Below, in pieces: positions 1-8,303 of a DNA stretch of 64,000 nucleotides. The notes under the pieces were generated by a model. That model saw only the letters and a program-made list of their open reading frames with translations, made no database searches and was not told the DNA's origin. Numbering within the stretch: the stretch's first letter is position 1; every line of letters begins with the position of its first letter. The position numbers and the translations under genes were made by a program. This DNA is from Oceanibaculum nanhaiense (lineage in GTDB: Bacteria; Pseudomonadota; Alphaproteobacteria; Oceanibaculales; Oceanibaculaceae): assembly GCF_002148795.1 (NCBI RefSeq), contig NZ_MPOB01000001.1:1-64000 (forward strand), given 5' to 3'.

Positions 1-595
1 CAGGATACGACAGACAGCCAAACCTACAGGCCGCCGCCCACGCATCCCTTCTCAGAATATTAACTTGTCAATGAGCGTTTGCTTGAGGTTTCCCCCAGGC
101 TTTCCCCACAACCGCCGGGCCGTTTCGTTGGCCCCGCACCGTGGCGAGGCCGGGGTTATAGGCGGCTGGTTCCGACCTGTCAAACGGTTTATTGCAGATT
201 TTTTCCGATCGTTTCGTTACGCCCGGAAAACCCCCCTTATAGAAAGACTTCAGCCTCGTGCACGGCCTGACATTACCTACCGGGCCTTTCCCGGATAGTG
301 AAACAGGTCGCCCTTCCCGCCGGAACTGCCGGTGGGGGGGAACGGCCCTTGGGGGAACTGCCCTTGGGGGGAACTGTTCACGGGTACCTGTTCGTGGGTA
401 CCTGTTCGTGGGTACTGGCGGGGATGCTGCGGCAGACCCCTCACGCATCGCTCCATCTATCACGAGGAAGCCCTTGTTTCATAAGGATAGCCCGTTGACT
501 TCCCGTGCTGAAACCCGCATCGTTGTGCCTGATTCCATACAAACGGTGGGGGATGGCGGCCAGCAGGGCCGGCATCGCAACGGCTAAAGCGAAAG
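1..595. other. Non-coding stretch upstream of the M23 peptidase gene
   Basis: I see no credible gene here. The open frames on both strands have no recognisable domain, no good ribosome site and a composition unlike the neighbouring genes. The stretch is less GC-rich between about 180 and 245 and contains a short tandem-repeat patch at 346-416. It presumably holds the promoter of the M23 peptidase gene, but I cannot pick a convincing -35/-10 pair; TTGACT at 495-500 has no clear partner. Confidence 0.6.
346..416. repeat. Two adjacent short tandem repeats
   Basis: Two families of direct repeats lie side by side. A 15-16 base unit beginning CCCTTGGGGG and ending AACTG occurs at 346-360 and 361-376. 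A 14-base unit, GGGTACCTGTTCGT, occurs at 382-395 and 396-409, and a third partial copy starts at 410. They lie in non-coding DNA. Function is unknown; they may simply be slippage products. Confidence 0.75.
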
Positions 596-628
596 ATGGG
601 GGGCACGCATGCGGGCCGATGGCATGGC

Positions 629-2221
629 ATGAGGGGACGGATTCTGGCCGTGATCGCGACGGCGGCGGTGCTCGGGATCGGCTATTTCGCGCAGGATCTG
701 GCCGCGCGCGATGCGCAGCCGTCCCCGCGCGACGCGTATCCGGTCACGCAGCGGCCGCAGGTCGCAGCCACGCCGAGCTTCCCCGCAGCCGCCCAGGTGG
801 GCACCCAGGCAGCCACCCCGGCTGAGCGCACCGCTTCGCGCGGTTCCAGCGCCGAGCAGGCGCGCGACTGGACCTGGCTCAGCCGCTGGTTCGGCGACGG
901 TGACAATGCCAGTCGGCCGGGCGGTTTCGCCGAGCGTGAGCTTGACCCCAGCACCTATGCCCATCTCGCCTCCACCCGCCTGCCCGAGGGTGTGGTCGCC
1001 GCGCTACAGCGCGCGCCCACCGAACAGGTGGTGACGGTAAAGCGCGGCGACACGCTGATGAAGCTGCTGGTCGATGCTGGCATCGAGCGCGGCGAGGCGC
1101 ATCAGGCGATTGAGGGGCTGAGCAGCGTCTACGATCCGCGCCAGCTACGCCCCGGCCAGGACATCACCCTGACCTTCCTGCCGCCGGCCAGCCTGAAGCT
1201 GCCGCTGGAGATCGAGATCGAGCGCAAGAGCGCGCTGCTCGGCCTCGCGCTGCAGCCCGATGTGGCGCGCGAGGTGCAGGTGCGCCGCGACGGCAATGGC
1301 GGTTTCGCCGCCGAACAGATCGAATTCCCGCTTCAGACGGTGACCGTGCTGCGCGGCGGACGCATCAATTCCAGCCTGTACGAGACCGCCATCGATGCCG
1401 GCATCCCGATCGCCGCACTGTGGGAAATGGTGCGGGCCTTCAGCTTCGATGTCGATTTCCAGCGCGACATCCAGCCCGGCGACCGCTTCGACATATTGTT
1501 CGAGGAGCTGCGCAACGAGGCGGGCGACGTGGTGAACACCGGCGCCGTGCACTATGCCAGCATGACGCTGTCCGGGAAGACCATGCCGATCTACCGCTTC
1601 GAGCCGCGGCCCGGCGAGTTCGACTTCTACGATCCGCGCGGCGAATCGGTGCGCAAGGCCCTGCTGCGCACGCCGATCGACGGTGCCCGCCTGTCCTCCG
1701 GCTACGGCATGCGCCGACACCCGGTCCTCGGCTATGGCAAAATGCATCGCGGCATCGATTTCGCCGCCCCCACCGGCACGCCGATCATGGCGGCCGGCAG
1801 CGGCACAGTCGCCAAGGCGCAATGGTTCGGCGCCTACGGCCGCTATGTCAGCATCCGCCACAACAGCGAATTCTCCACCGCCTATGCGCATATGAGCCGC
1901 ATCGCCCCGGGCATCAAGCCGGGCGGACGGGTGCAGCAGGGCCAGGTGATCGGCTATGTCGGCACCACCGGCCGCTCGACCGGACCGCATCTGCATTACG
2001 AAGTGCTGAAGGGCGGCGGCCAGGTGAATCCGATGAATGTGAAATTCCCGGCCGGCGAGAAGCTGGAGGGAAAGGATTTCGCCCGCTTCCAGAAGGAACG
2101 GCAGGGTGTGGAGCGGCAGATCGCCGACCTCCGGCGCGAGATGCAGGTGGCGTCGCGCCCCGGATCCGCCTCTGGTTCGGCAAAAGCGGCCTGCCGCGAG
2201 GAAAAGCCCGACATCTGCTGA
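629..2221 (+). CDS. M23 family murein endopeptidase, membrane-anchored
   Basis: This is a periplasmic peptidoglycan DD-endopeptidase of the M23 (lysostaphin/MepM-like) family, about 530 residues from the chosen start. It has a basic N-terminus and a hydrophobic segment at about residues 4-20, consistent with an anchor or signal. An Ala/Pro-rich linker follows, then a LysM-like segment from about residue 135 (VTVKRGDTL). The C-terminal M23 domain carries HRGID at about 373-377 and HLHYE at about 454, which supply the zinc ligands. A charged helical tail follows the catalytic domain. An ATG 33 bases upstream (596) is in frame, but I prefer 629 because MRGRIL leads directly into the hydrophobic segment; neither start has a strong ribosome site. 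The role is cell-wall remodelling. Confidence 0.92.
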   Translation: MRGRILAVIATAAVLGIGYFAQDLAARDAQPSPRDAYPVTQRPQVAATPSFPAAAQVGTQAATPAERTASRGSSAEQARDWTWLSRWFGDGDNASRPGGFAERELDPSTYAHLASTRLPEGVVAALQRAPTEQVVTVKRGDTLMKLLVDAGIERGEAHQAIEGLSSVYDPRQLRPGQDITLTFLPPASLKLPLEIEIERKSALLGLALQPDVAREVQVRRDGNGGFAAEQIEFPLQTVTVLRGGRINSSLYETAIDAGIPIAALWEMVRAFSFDVDFQRDIQPGDRFDILFEELRNEAGDVVNTGAVHYASMTLSGKTMPIYRFEPRPGEFDFYDPRGESVRKALLRTPIDGARLSSGYGMRRHPVLGYGKMHRGIDFAAPTGTPIMAAGSGTVAKAQWFGAYGRYVSIRHNSEFSTAYAHMSRIAPGIKPGGRVQQGQVIGYVGTTGRSTGPHLHYEVLKGGGQVNPMNVKFPAGEKLEGKDFARFQKERQGVERQIADLRREMQVASRPGSASGSAKAACREEKPDIC

Positions 2222-2265
2222 GCCGGAAATCTCCAGAACAAGAAACCAGCGACGAGGAAACGGGC

Positions 2266-2916
2266 ATGTATCTTCTCTATGGCGGTCCCGGCAATGCCAA
2301 TCTGGCGCCGCACGCGGCGCTGCAGGAAGCCGGGCTGGCCGAGGGGACGGACTACCGCTTCGTGAAGCTGGACCTGAAGGCCGGCGACAACCGCAAGCCC
2401 GACTATCTGAAGCTGAACCCGCATGGCGTGGTGCCGGCACTGGTGATCGAGCAGCCGGGCAGCAGCCGGGTGATCTGCGAATCGGCGGCGATCCTGATGC
2501 ACATCGCCGATCTTTTCCCGCAAGCCGGCCTGGCACCCGCGCCGGGCAGCGCCGAACGCGCCGCGTACTATCAATGGATCACCTACCTGACCAACACGGT
2601 GCAGGCGCGCTTCATGAATTTCTACCATGCCGATTATTTCATCGATGGCGAAGCCGGGCAGGCGGCGGTGAAGGCGAAGGCCGACACCGCGCTGAAGGAG
2701 CATTTCGCCTATATCGACGGCAAGCTGTCGGCCGCCGGCCCCTACCTGCTGGGCGAGGCGTTCAGCGCCGCCGATCTGTACCTGTTCATGCTGACGCGCT
2801 GGGGCCGCAACCTCTCCCGTCCGGCGCGCGACTTCCCGCAAGTGGGCAAGCATTTCGAGCGCGTGCTGGCCCGCGCCGCCGTGCGCCGCACGCTGGCCAT
2901 CGAAGGCATCAGCTAG
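2266..2916 (+). CDS. Glutathione S-transferase family protein
   Basis: 216-residue cytosolic GST. The N-terminal thioredoxin-like domain runs to about residue 75 and includes the cis-proline motif NPHGVVPAL and the glutathione-contacting ICESAAILMHIADLF segment. The all-helical C-terminal domain includes FSAADLYLFMLTRW. The start ATG follows GAGGAAACGGGC, a good ribosome site, 44 bases after the M23 stop, so cotranscription is possible. The stop overlaps that of the convergent gene downstream in a shared CTAG. Substrate is unknown; roles in detoxification or stereospecific glutathione addition are typical of the family. Confidence 0.93.
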   Translation: MYLLYGGPGNANLAPHAALQEAGLAEGTDYRFVKLDLKAGDNRKPDYLKLNPHGVVPALVIEQPGSSRVICESAAILMHIADLFPQAGLAPAPGSAERAAYYQWITYLTNTVQARFMNFYHADYFIDGEAGQAAVKAKADTALKEHFAYIDGKLSAAGPYLLGEAFSAADLYLFMLTRWGRNLSRPARDFPQVGKHFERVLARAAVRRTLAIEGIS

Positions 2917-3635
2917 GGCTTCAGCGCCAGCCGTTCCAGCACGGCGGTGGCGCGGTCGCGCTCCTCCATATTGCCGACAATCCGGCGGATCAACGCCTCG
3001 GCCTCACACTGGAAAAGCTCGCGGGCGATGCGGGCGATCATCGTGCGCCCGTCCATGGCGGCAAAGCGCCGCCCCTCCGCCCGCACATTTGTGAAGGCGA
3101 CCGGCACACCGTCCGGCGCCAGCGCCCCGGTGAGCGCCAGATAGGCCGGCGCGTCGGACAGACCGCCGGAGAGATCGCAGGCCACACAGCCGGGCAAAGG
3201 CAGCAGCCGGTAGCGCGGCGTCGCCGCCGCCAACCCCTCCGAACGGTCCATGATCGCGCGCTGCGCCTCGGTCAGCCACGTGACATGCACCCGCACCCGC
3301 GTCCCGGGCGAGGGGTGCAGCGTCGCCGGTAGCGCGCCATAGAGTGCGAACTGCGCCGAGAACACCACGTCATAGCCGGTGAGCCAGACCGGCGTGACCG
3401 GCAGCTCGCCATCGGCACCCTGGCCCTCGCGGCCGAACTTGCGCAGCAGCTGCGCCGGCGCGCGGTTGGAGCCATGCGCCAGCACCGGCGCGCGGCCGGC
3501 AAGATCGTAGCCATCGGGCAGCGGCACGGCCTCGCCGGCGCGGAACAGATAGGCGCCGTCCGGTGCCGCATAGGGATAATCGAAGGCGCGGGCGAGAAGC
3601 TCCGCCTCATCCGGCGCGCCCAGAACCACACTCAT
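2913..3635 (-). CDS. Conserved protein of unknown function, gamma-glutamylcyclotransferase-like N-terminus
   Basis: 240 residues, no signal peptide. The segment LAHGSNRAPAQLLRKFG (about residues 53-69) resembles the GSN glutamyl-binding loop of gamma-glutamylcyclotransferase-like folds, but the rest is not recognisable to me. Coding character is good and it ends against the convergent GST gene. The DUF4170 gene lies 9 bases upstream on the same strand, so the two are probably cotranscribed. I infer only that this is a soluble protein; the cyclotransferase link is a weak motif resemblance. Confidence 0.8.
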   Translation of the reverse strand: MSVVLGAPDEAELLARAFDYPYAAPDGAYLFRAGEAVPLPDGYDLAGRAPVLAHGSNRAPAQLLRKFGREGQGADGELPVTPVWLTGYDVVFSAQFALYGALPATLHPSPGTRVRVHVTWLTEAQRAIMDRSEGLAAATPRYRLLPLPGCVACDLSGGLSDAPAYLALTGALAPDGVPVAFTNVRAEGRRFAAMDGRTMIARIARELFQCEAEALIRRIVGNMEERDRATAVLERLALKP

Positions 3636-3644
3636 GAGAAAAGC

Positions 3645-4013
3645 CTACAGCCGCTCAATGCGGAAGCGGGCGTTACAATCATCCACCGTGGACCAGGCCT
3701 TTTCCTGCCAGGCCTTCTTGGCCTGCTCATAGGCGTCGAACGGGCCGTGCCGCTCCTCCGGCCCGCCATTTGCCATCTGGGTGAAGCTGGTGTCGGTATA
3801 GATGCCTCCGACCACCCAATAGGCGCGGCCATCCTCCTCGATGATGCGGAAGCGCATATGGGCGTCATCCACATTGGCCCAGGTGCGGTTGGCCCATTCC
3901 TTCTTCGCCAGTTCGTAATTGTCGAACGGGCCGAAGCGCTGCTCCTCGCCGCGCGCCAGCTCGTTGAAGGAGGTGTCCTTGTACTCGCCGCCGACCACCC
4001 AGTATTTCGCCAT
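3645..4013 (-). CDS. DUF4170 domain protein, internally duplicated
   Basis: 122-residue soluble protein made of two similar halves. The first starts with YWVVGGEYKDTSF, followed by RFGPFDNYELAKKEW and FRI. The second starts with YWVVGGIYTDTSF, followed by RHGPFDAYEQAKKAW and FRI. This matches the alphaproteobacterial DUF4170 family, whose function is unknown. The start at 4013 is supported by AGGAGA ten bases upstream; an ATG 51 codons further upstream opens the same frame, but that extension has no family resemblance. It is probably cotranscribed with the gene that follows. Confidence 0.9.
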   Translation of the reverse strand: MAKYWVVGGEYKDTSFNELARGEEQRFGPFDNYELAKKEWANRTWANVDDAHMRFRIIEEDGRAYWVVGGIYTDTSFTQMANGGPEERHGPFDAYEQAKKAWQEKAWSTVDDCNARFRIERL

Positions 4014-4214
4014 GGCAGGCTCTCCTGATTTTCGCGGAAAGATGGCGCGTTTGTAGCGAAAATGCCGCGCTGCGGCAAGGGAGGGGTGGTTTCTGCCAGG
4101 CGGCATGCGATTGAAGAGACCCGAGGCCATTTGGGCGGACGGTTGCTTTTCGTAAAAACCCAACATCAGAACAGGACAGATTCAATAAAGTTACCCAAAA
4201 ACTGGCCCCAATCA

Positions 4215-4257
4215 TTCGGTTATTTTTTTGATTTTATCAAATAATCAAGAAACCGAA
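4215..4257. repeat. AT-rich nested inverted repeat
   Basis: TTCGGTT (4215-4221) and AACCGAA (4251-4257) form perfect 7-base arms. Inside them TTGAT (4228-4232) and ATCAA (4236-4240) form a second perfect pair around TTT. It lies upstream of both flanking divergent genes, so it is better placed as an operator or structural element than as a terminator. Confidence 0.65.
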
Positions 4258-4309
4258 CCAGGGTATTTTCCTTACTTTCGTTTCTTCAGAAAACACAGGC
4301 GCCGAAATC

Positions 4310-4340
4310 TTGATCCACCCGTGACACGGGGCCATATATA
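4310..4340 (+). promoter_or_regulatory. Candidate promoter of the small-gene cluster
   Basis: TTGATC at 4310-4315 is followed by CATATATA (4333-4340), which offers CATATA at 17-base or TATATA at 19-base spacing. It lies about 70 bases before the start of the 4412 gene, and no better candidate exists in the region. It rests on sequence resemblance only. Confidence 0.4.
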
Positions 4341-4411
4341 CATTCTGCTGAATCAGAAAAGGCTGGCCTCCCGGTCACATTGCCGCCGGCCTGTCCATAG
4401 GGAGCCACACG

Positions 4412-4723
4412 ATGAGCACCCGTACCACTCAGACCATCGTCCATTTTTCTTCTGCCTTCCAGCTGCCCGACTTCGAGGCGTCGCAGCCGGCCGGCGACTA
4501 CCGTGTCGATCATGATGAGGAAGCGATCGAGGGCGTCTCCTATACGGCCTGGCGCCGTACCGGTGCCTTCATCCACCTGCCGGCAATCGGGGTCCAGGGG
4601 CCGAAGCACCAGATGGTCCCGATCGACACAGCCGATCTCGAGGCCGCCCTGCGATGGGACACCGCCCAGCCGCAAGCCGCGCTGATGCCGGAAACCGGCC
4701 CGGCAGCGGCGCGAATGCCCTGA
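4412..4723 (+). CDS. Small conserved hypothetical protein (103 aa)
   Basis: 103 residues, acidic, soluble, with no motif I can assign to a function. The central segment (about residues 18-75) is compact and looks folded; the tail is Ala/Pro-rich. The start has AGGGAG seven bases upstream, and the codon pattern is that of a real gene. It is the first of four small genes (to 5478) on the same strand, spaced 53-55 bases apart and then overlapping, so probably one transcript. Proteins of this appearance occur as uncharacterised small alphaproteobacterial proteins; I do not assign a role. Confidence 0.75.
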   Translation: MSTRTTQTIVHFSSAFQLPDFEASQPAGDYRVDHDEEAIEGVSYTAWRRTGAFIHLPAIGVQGPKHQMVPIDTADLEAALRWDTAQPQAALMPETGPAAARMP

Positions 4724-4778
4724 ACGCGTAGCGAGAACGCAGAACCGACACGTCCCCTTTCAAAAAGGATATCAAGCC

Positions 4779-4919
4779 ATGGCCAAAGCACAAAAGCGCA
4801 GCAATCGCGAAGCCAAGAAGCCCAAGCAGGCAAAGGCCGCGCCGAAGCCTGAGGGTACATTCGCCAATCAGATAAAGCCCGACAACAACACCAGCGGCCC
4901 CGGCAAGCGCAAGAACTGA
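4779..4919 (+). CDS. Very small basic Lys/Asn-rich protein (46 aa)
   Basis: A 46-residue frame starts MAKAQKRSNREAKKPK and ends GPGKRKN. It has a clean start with AAGGA about nine bases upstream, and it sits between two other small genes on the same strand. The protein is highly basic and Lys/Asn/Pro-rich, presumably disordered, and may bind nucleic acid or be a stress-associated small protein. Similar short basic proteins occur in alphaproteobacteria, but I know of no assigned function. It would be missed by a length cut-off. Confidence 0.7.
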   Translation: MAKAQKRSNREAKKPKQAKAAPKPEGTFANQIKPDNNTSGPGKRKN

Positions 4920-4972
4920 ACGCTTCTTGCCCTGCCCCGAAGCCAAGACGATCAGCCAGGAGGCTCTTCAGC

Positions 4973-5182
4973 ATGAATACCGGCACCAGGACCAATGGCA
5001 AGCAACCGGCCAAAACCGCGGTGGCGGTCTGGGAAAATGAAGGTGGCGCCCCCGCCAATGCGGGGGCCAATGCGGGAGGATGGGACTTGACCGGTCTCAC
5101 GCGGGCGACGGCAAGCGACCGGATGCTGCCGCTGCATCGCTTCACGCCGCCGCCCCGGATGGAGCAGGCGGGCGGACGGTGA
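4973..5182 (+). CDS. Small hypothetical protein (69 aa) coupled to the DUF1488 gene
   Basis: 69 residues with no recognisable domain. Support comes from AGGAGG nine bases before the ATG and from a 4-base GTGA overlap between its stop and the GTG start of the DUF1488 gene. The sequence is Gly/Ala/Asn-rich in the middle (VWENEGGAPANAGANAGGW). Its main job could be translational coupling of the next gene. Function is unknown. Confidence 0.6.
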   Translation: MNTGTRTNGKQPAKTAVAVWENEGGAPANAGANAGGWDLTGLTRATASDRMLPLHRFTPPPRMEQAGGR

Positions 5183-5478
5183 CGATCTCCTTCCCTAATC
5201 CCAGCCGCAGCTTCGACGTCAACCGCAACGGCGTGCGCTTCGTCGGCCATGACGGCGTGTTCGAGATTCCGTTCATCGTCATGGCCAGCGCACTCACCCG
5301 GGCCCTTACCGGGCCGAGCCAGGATTCTGAAGAGGCGGTGGCGGGAGAAACCGAATATCTCGCGGGTTTCGACGCCTTGCGCGATGCGATCCAGAATGCC
5401 GCGCGTGCCGCCTATTCCAGATCAAACGCCCGCCGGACCCTGCACACCCTGACCGGGGCCGATGTCGCCAGGGCGTAG
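5179..5478 (+). CDS. DUF1488 family protein, GTG start
   Basis: 99 residues. The N-terminus TISFPNPSRSFDVNRNGVRF and the later FEIPFIVMASAL fit the DUF1488 family of small proteobacterial proteins, whose function is unknown. I choose the GTG at 5179 because the family similarity begins at the next codon and because it overlaps the upstream stop codon (GTGA). The upstream in-frame ATG at 5080 adds 33 residues that are only another frame of the preceding gene. It is likely cotranscribed with the preceding small genes. Confidence 0.82.
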   Translation: MTISFPNPSRSFDVNRNGVRFVGHDGVFEIPFIVMASALTRALTGPSQDSEEAVAGETEYLAGFDALRDAIQNAARAAYSRSNARRTLHTLTGADVARA

Positions 5479-5588
5479 CCGCAAGGCCGATTCGCCAGGG
5501 CGACGCGATCAGCCTGACCTGCCCACACCCTTGACGCCGCCTCCCCCCTGCACCATCCATATCTCCGCACATCCTGCGGAGTGACCCC

Positions 5589-7097
5589 ATGCCCTATGCC
5601 AGCCTGCGTGACTTCATCGACCGTCTGGAATCCAGCGGGCGGCTGGTGCGCGTCACCGCGCCGGTCTCCACCCATCTGGAGATGACGGAGATCCAGACCC
5701 GGCTGCTGGCCGAGAAGGGGCCGGCGGTGATTTTCGAGAATCCGGTAGGGCCGGACGGAAAACCCTACGGCATGCCGGTGCTGGTCAATCTGTTCGGCAC
5801 GGTGGAGCGGGTGGCCTGGGGGATGGACCGCGAGCCGCATCAGCTGCGCGAGGTCGGCGAGACCCTGGCCTTCCTGCGCCAGCCGGAGCCACCGGGCGGC
5901 TTTCGCGAGGCGATGGAGATGCTGCCGTTGCTGAAGACCGTCATGGCGATGAAGCCGAAGACGGTGTCTCGCGCGCCCTGCCAGGAGGTGGTGCTGCAGG
6001 GCGAGGATATCGATCTCTCGAAACTGCCGATCCAGGGCTGCTGGCCGGGCGAGCCCGCACCGCTGATCACCTGGCCGCTGGTCGTCACCAAAGGACCGTC
6101 GGGCAAGCGCGAGGATGCCTTCAACCTCGGCATCTACCGCATGCAGGTGACGGGCAAGAACACCACGCTGATGCGCTGGCTGAAGCATCGCGGCGGGGCG
6201 CAGCATCACCAGCGCTGGAAGAATGCCAAGTCGGAGCCGCTGCCCGCCGCCATTGTGCTGGGCGCCGATCCCGGCACCATCCTGGCCGCCGTCACGCCGG
6301 TGCCGGACACGCTTTCGGAATACCAGTTCGCCGGGCTGCTGCGCGGCAAGAAGGTCGAGCTGGTCGATTGCAAGACCGTGCCGCTGAAAGTACCGGCCGA
6401 GGCCGAGATCATCATCGAGGGCCATGTCTCGCTGGATGAGTATGGCGATGAAGGGCCGTATGGCGACCATACCGGCTATTACAATTCGGTGGAGCAATTC
6501 CCGGTCTTCACCGTGTCCTGCATCACCATGCGGAAAAAGCCGATCTACCTCTCCACCTTCACCGGGCGGCCGCCGGACGAGCCCTCGGTGCTGGGCGAGG
6601 CGCTGAACGAGGTGTTCATTCCGCTGTTCCAGCAGCAATTCCCGGAGATCGTGGATTTCTGGCTGCCGCCAGAGGGCTGTTCCTACCGCATCGCCGTGGT
6701 GTCGATGAAGAAGGCCTATCCCGGCCATGCCAAGCGGGTGTTGCTGGGTGTGTGGTCCTACCTCCGGCAGTTCATGTACACGAAATGGGTCATCGTGGTG
6801 GATGACGATATCGACGCGCGCGACTGGAAGGATGTGATGTGGGCGCTCTCCACCCGCATGGACCCGGCGCGCGATATTACCGTCATCGAGAACACGCCGA
6901 TCGACTATCTGGATTTCGCCAGCCCGGAAAGCGGGCTGGGCAGCAAGATCGGCCTCGACGCCACCAACAAATGGCCGCCCGAGACCAAGCGCGAATGGGG
7001 CGAGAAGCTGTATATGGAAAAGCAGGTGGTAGAAAAAGTGACGGAACGCTGGGCCGAGCTTGGCCTGCCCGGCACCGGCAAACCGATCTGGAAGTGA
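5589..7097 (+). CDS. ubiD: UbiD family decarboxylase
   Basis: 502-residue prenylated-FMN-dependent (de)carboxylase of the UbiD family. The family includes 4-hydroxy-3-polyprenylbenzoate decarboxylase of ubiquinone synthesis and several aromatic-acid decarboxylases. Typical features are [18 protein letters not shown] at the N-terminus, the NLGIYRMQV strand (about residue 180), and the cofactor and acid-base segment [16 protein letters not shown] (about residues 290-305). Length is normal for UbiD. No flavin prenyltransferase (ubiX) is visible nearby. UbiD of ubiquinone synthesis is the default assignment, but specificity cannot be read from sequence alone. The GNAT gene follows after 7 bases. 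Confidence 0.9.
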   Translation: MPYASLRDFIDRLESSGRLVRVTAPVSTHLEMTEIQTRLLAEKGPAVIFENPVGPDGKPYGMPVLVNLFGTVERVAWGMDREPHQLREVGETLAFLRQPEPPGGFREAMEMLPLLKTVMAMKPKTVSRAPCQEVVLQGEDIDLSKLPIQGCWPGEPAPLITWPLVVTKGPSGKREDAFNLGIYRMQVTGKNTTLMRWLKHRGGAQHHQRWKNAKSEPLPAAIVLGADPGTILAAVTPVPDTLSEYQFAGLLRGKKVELVDCKTVPLKVPAEAEIIIEGHVSLDEYGDEGPYGDHTGYYNSVEQFPVFTVSCITMRKKPIYLSTFTGRPPDEPSVLGEALNEVFIPLFQQQFPEIVDFWLPPEGCSYRIAVVSMKKAYPGHAKRVLLGVWSYLRQFMYTKWVIVVDDDIDARDWKDVMWALSTRMDPARDITVIENTPIDYLDFASPESGLGSKIGLDATNKWPPETKREWGEKLYMEKQVVEKVTERWAELGLPGTGKPIWK

Positions 7098-7104
7098 GCG
7101 CCCG

Positions 7105-7563
7105 ATGACCGACATCAGTTTCCGCGATGCCACCCGCGCCGATGTGCCGGAAATCGTGCGCATGCTGGCCGATGATGCGCTGGGCGGCCAGCGCGAGCGC
7201 TATGAAGACCCGTTGCCAGCGGCCTATTACGATGCCTTCGCGGCGCTGACCGCACAGGCCGGCAACCGTATCGTGCTAGCGGAGATGGCGGGCCGGGTGG
7301 TCGGTTGCGCGCAGCTGGTCTTTCTGCCCGGCCTGTCGCTGGTCGGCATGAAACGCGCACAGATCGAGGGTGTGCGCGTCGATTCCTCGACACGCGGCCA
7401 CGGCATCGGCGAGAAGCTGGTGCGCCACTGTCTCGTGCTAGCAAAACAGGAAGGCTGCGGGGTTATGCAGCTGACCACGGATAAGAGCCGCGCCGACGCC
7501 CATCGCTTCTACGAGCGGCTGGGCTTCGTCGGCAGCCATCTCGGCATGAAGCTGAAACTCTAG
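7105..7563 (+). CDS. GNAT family N-acetyltransferase
   Basis: 152 residues. The acetyl-CoA pyrophosphate loop is visible as VRVDSSTRGHGIGEKLV (about residues 92-108), and ADAHRFYERLGF near the C-terminus is the usual motif B. I start at 7105, seven bases after the ubiD stop; an earlier in-frame ATG lies inside ubiD and adds only out-of-frame ubiD sequence. Substrate is unknown. Tight spacing suggests cotranscription with ubiD and perhaps with the LysE-type exporter 22 bases downstream. Confidence 0.93.
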   Translation: MTDISFRDATRADVPEIVRMLADDALGGQRERYEDPLPAAYYDAFAALTAQAGNRIVLAEMAGRVVGCAQLVFLPGLSLVGMKRAQIEGVRVDSSTRGHGIGEKLVRHCLVLAKQEGCGVMQLTTDKSRADAHRFYERLGFVGSHLGMKLKL

Positions 7564-7585
7564 GCTCCAGCGACCGGAGGACGTC

Positions 7586-8218
7586 ATGATCGTCGATCCC
7601 ACATTGCTTGGCGTGTTCGTGCTGGCCTGCCTGGCGCTCACCCTCACGCCCGGGCCGGACATGATGTATGTGATGTCGCGCAGCATCGGTCAGGGCCGGG
7701 CGGCCGGGCTGCTCTCCGTGCTCGGGGTGATCGCCGGCTCGTCTGTGCATGCGCTGGCGGCCGGTCTGGGGCTGTCGAAGATTTTCGAATGGTCGCCGCT
7801 GGCCTATGACATCCTGCGCTATGCCGGGGCGGCCTATCTGGCCTGGCTCGCCTGGCGCGCCTTCACCGGCGGGGATGCCTATTTCGGCGTTTCGGCCAGG
7901 GCGCCGGCACAGTGGCGCACGATCTTCAGCCAGGCGATGCTGAGCAATCTTTTGAATCCGAAGGTGGCGCTGTTCTATCTCTCCTTCCTGCCGCAATTCA
8001 TCCGGCCCGAGGCCGGCTCGGTCGCGGTGCAGATCTTCGTGCTGGCGCTGGTGCTGAACCTGGTGACGCTGGTGGTGAAGGGGCTGGTTGCGCTGTTCGC
8101 CGGCGGAATGGGCGACTGGCTGGCGGCACGGCCGCGCTTCCGGCGCTGGCAGCGCTGGTTCATGGGCTCGGTGATGGCGGCGCTGGCAATCCGGATACTC
8201 ATCCCCGAGAAGCGCTAG
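7586..8218 (+). CDS. LysE/RhtB family amino-acid exporter
   Basis: 210-residue integral inner-membrane protein. The N-terminal LTLTPGPDMMYVMSRSIGQGR motif and GLLSVLGVIAGSSVHALAAGLG are hallmarks of the LysE/RhtB translocator family, as is NLLNPKVALFYLSFLPQF in the middle. Hydrophobic segments along the whole length fit the usual six-helix layout. The start has GGAGG upstream. Likely role: efflux of threonine, homoserine, leucine or a related metabolite; substrate cannot be told. Confidence 0.93.
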   Translation: MIVDPTLLGVFVLACLALTLTPGPDMMYVMSRSIGQGRAAGLLSVLGVIAGSSVHALAAGLGLSKIFEWSPLAYDILRYAGAAYLAWLAWRAFTGGDAYFGVSARAPAQWRTIFSQAMLSNLLNPKVALFYLSFLPQFIRPEAGSVAVQIFVLALVLNLVTLVVKGLVALFAGGMGDWLAARPRFRRWQRWFMGSVMAALAIRILIPEKR

Positions 8219-8303
8219 GAAAAAGCCACAGGTTGCGGCGGCGCGCGTCCCGGCCTATCTGTTTGGGGCATATCTTCCTGCCCCGTGACCCAATCGAGAC
8301 AGC

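Larger units (their letters stand above)
4014..4411. other. AT-rich divergent intergenic region
   Basis: 398 bases between two divergent genes. From about 4145 to 4345 the composition drops sharply below that of the flanking genes. I see no gene. It holds a strong AT-rich inverted repeat (4215-4257) and a candidate promoter for the rightward small gene (4310-4340). The low GC, the T tract at 4223-4229 and the palindromes suggest a regulatory region, possibly one bound by an AT-preferring repressor. Confidence 0.7.

Noticed and set aside
68-463. 131-codon minus-strand frame in the first kilobase
   Set aside because: No ribosome site, no domain and a Pro/Arg-rich composition; it also runs through the tandem repeats.
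4228-4240. FNR-like box TTGAT-TTT-ATCAA
   Set aside because: FNR sites need four bases between the half sites; this has three. It is kept only as part of the inverted repeat.
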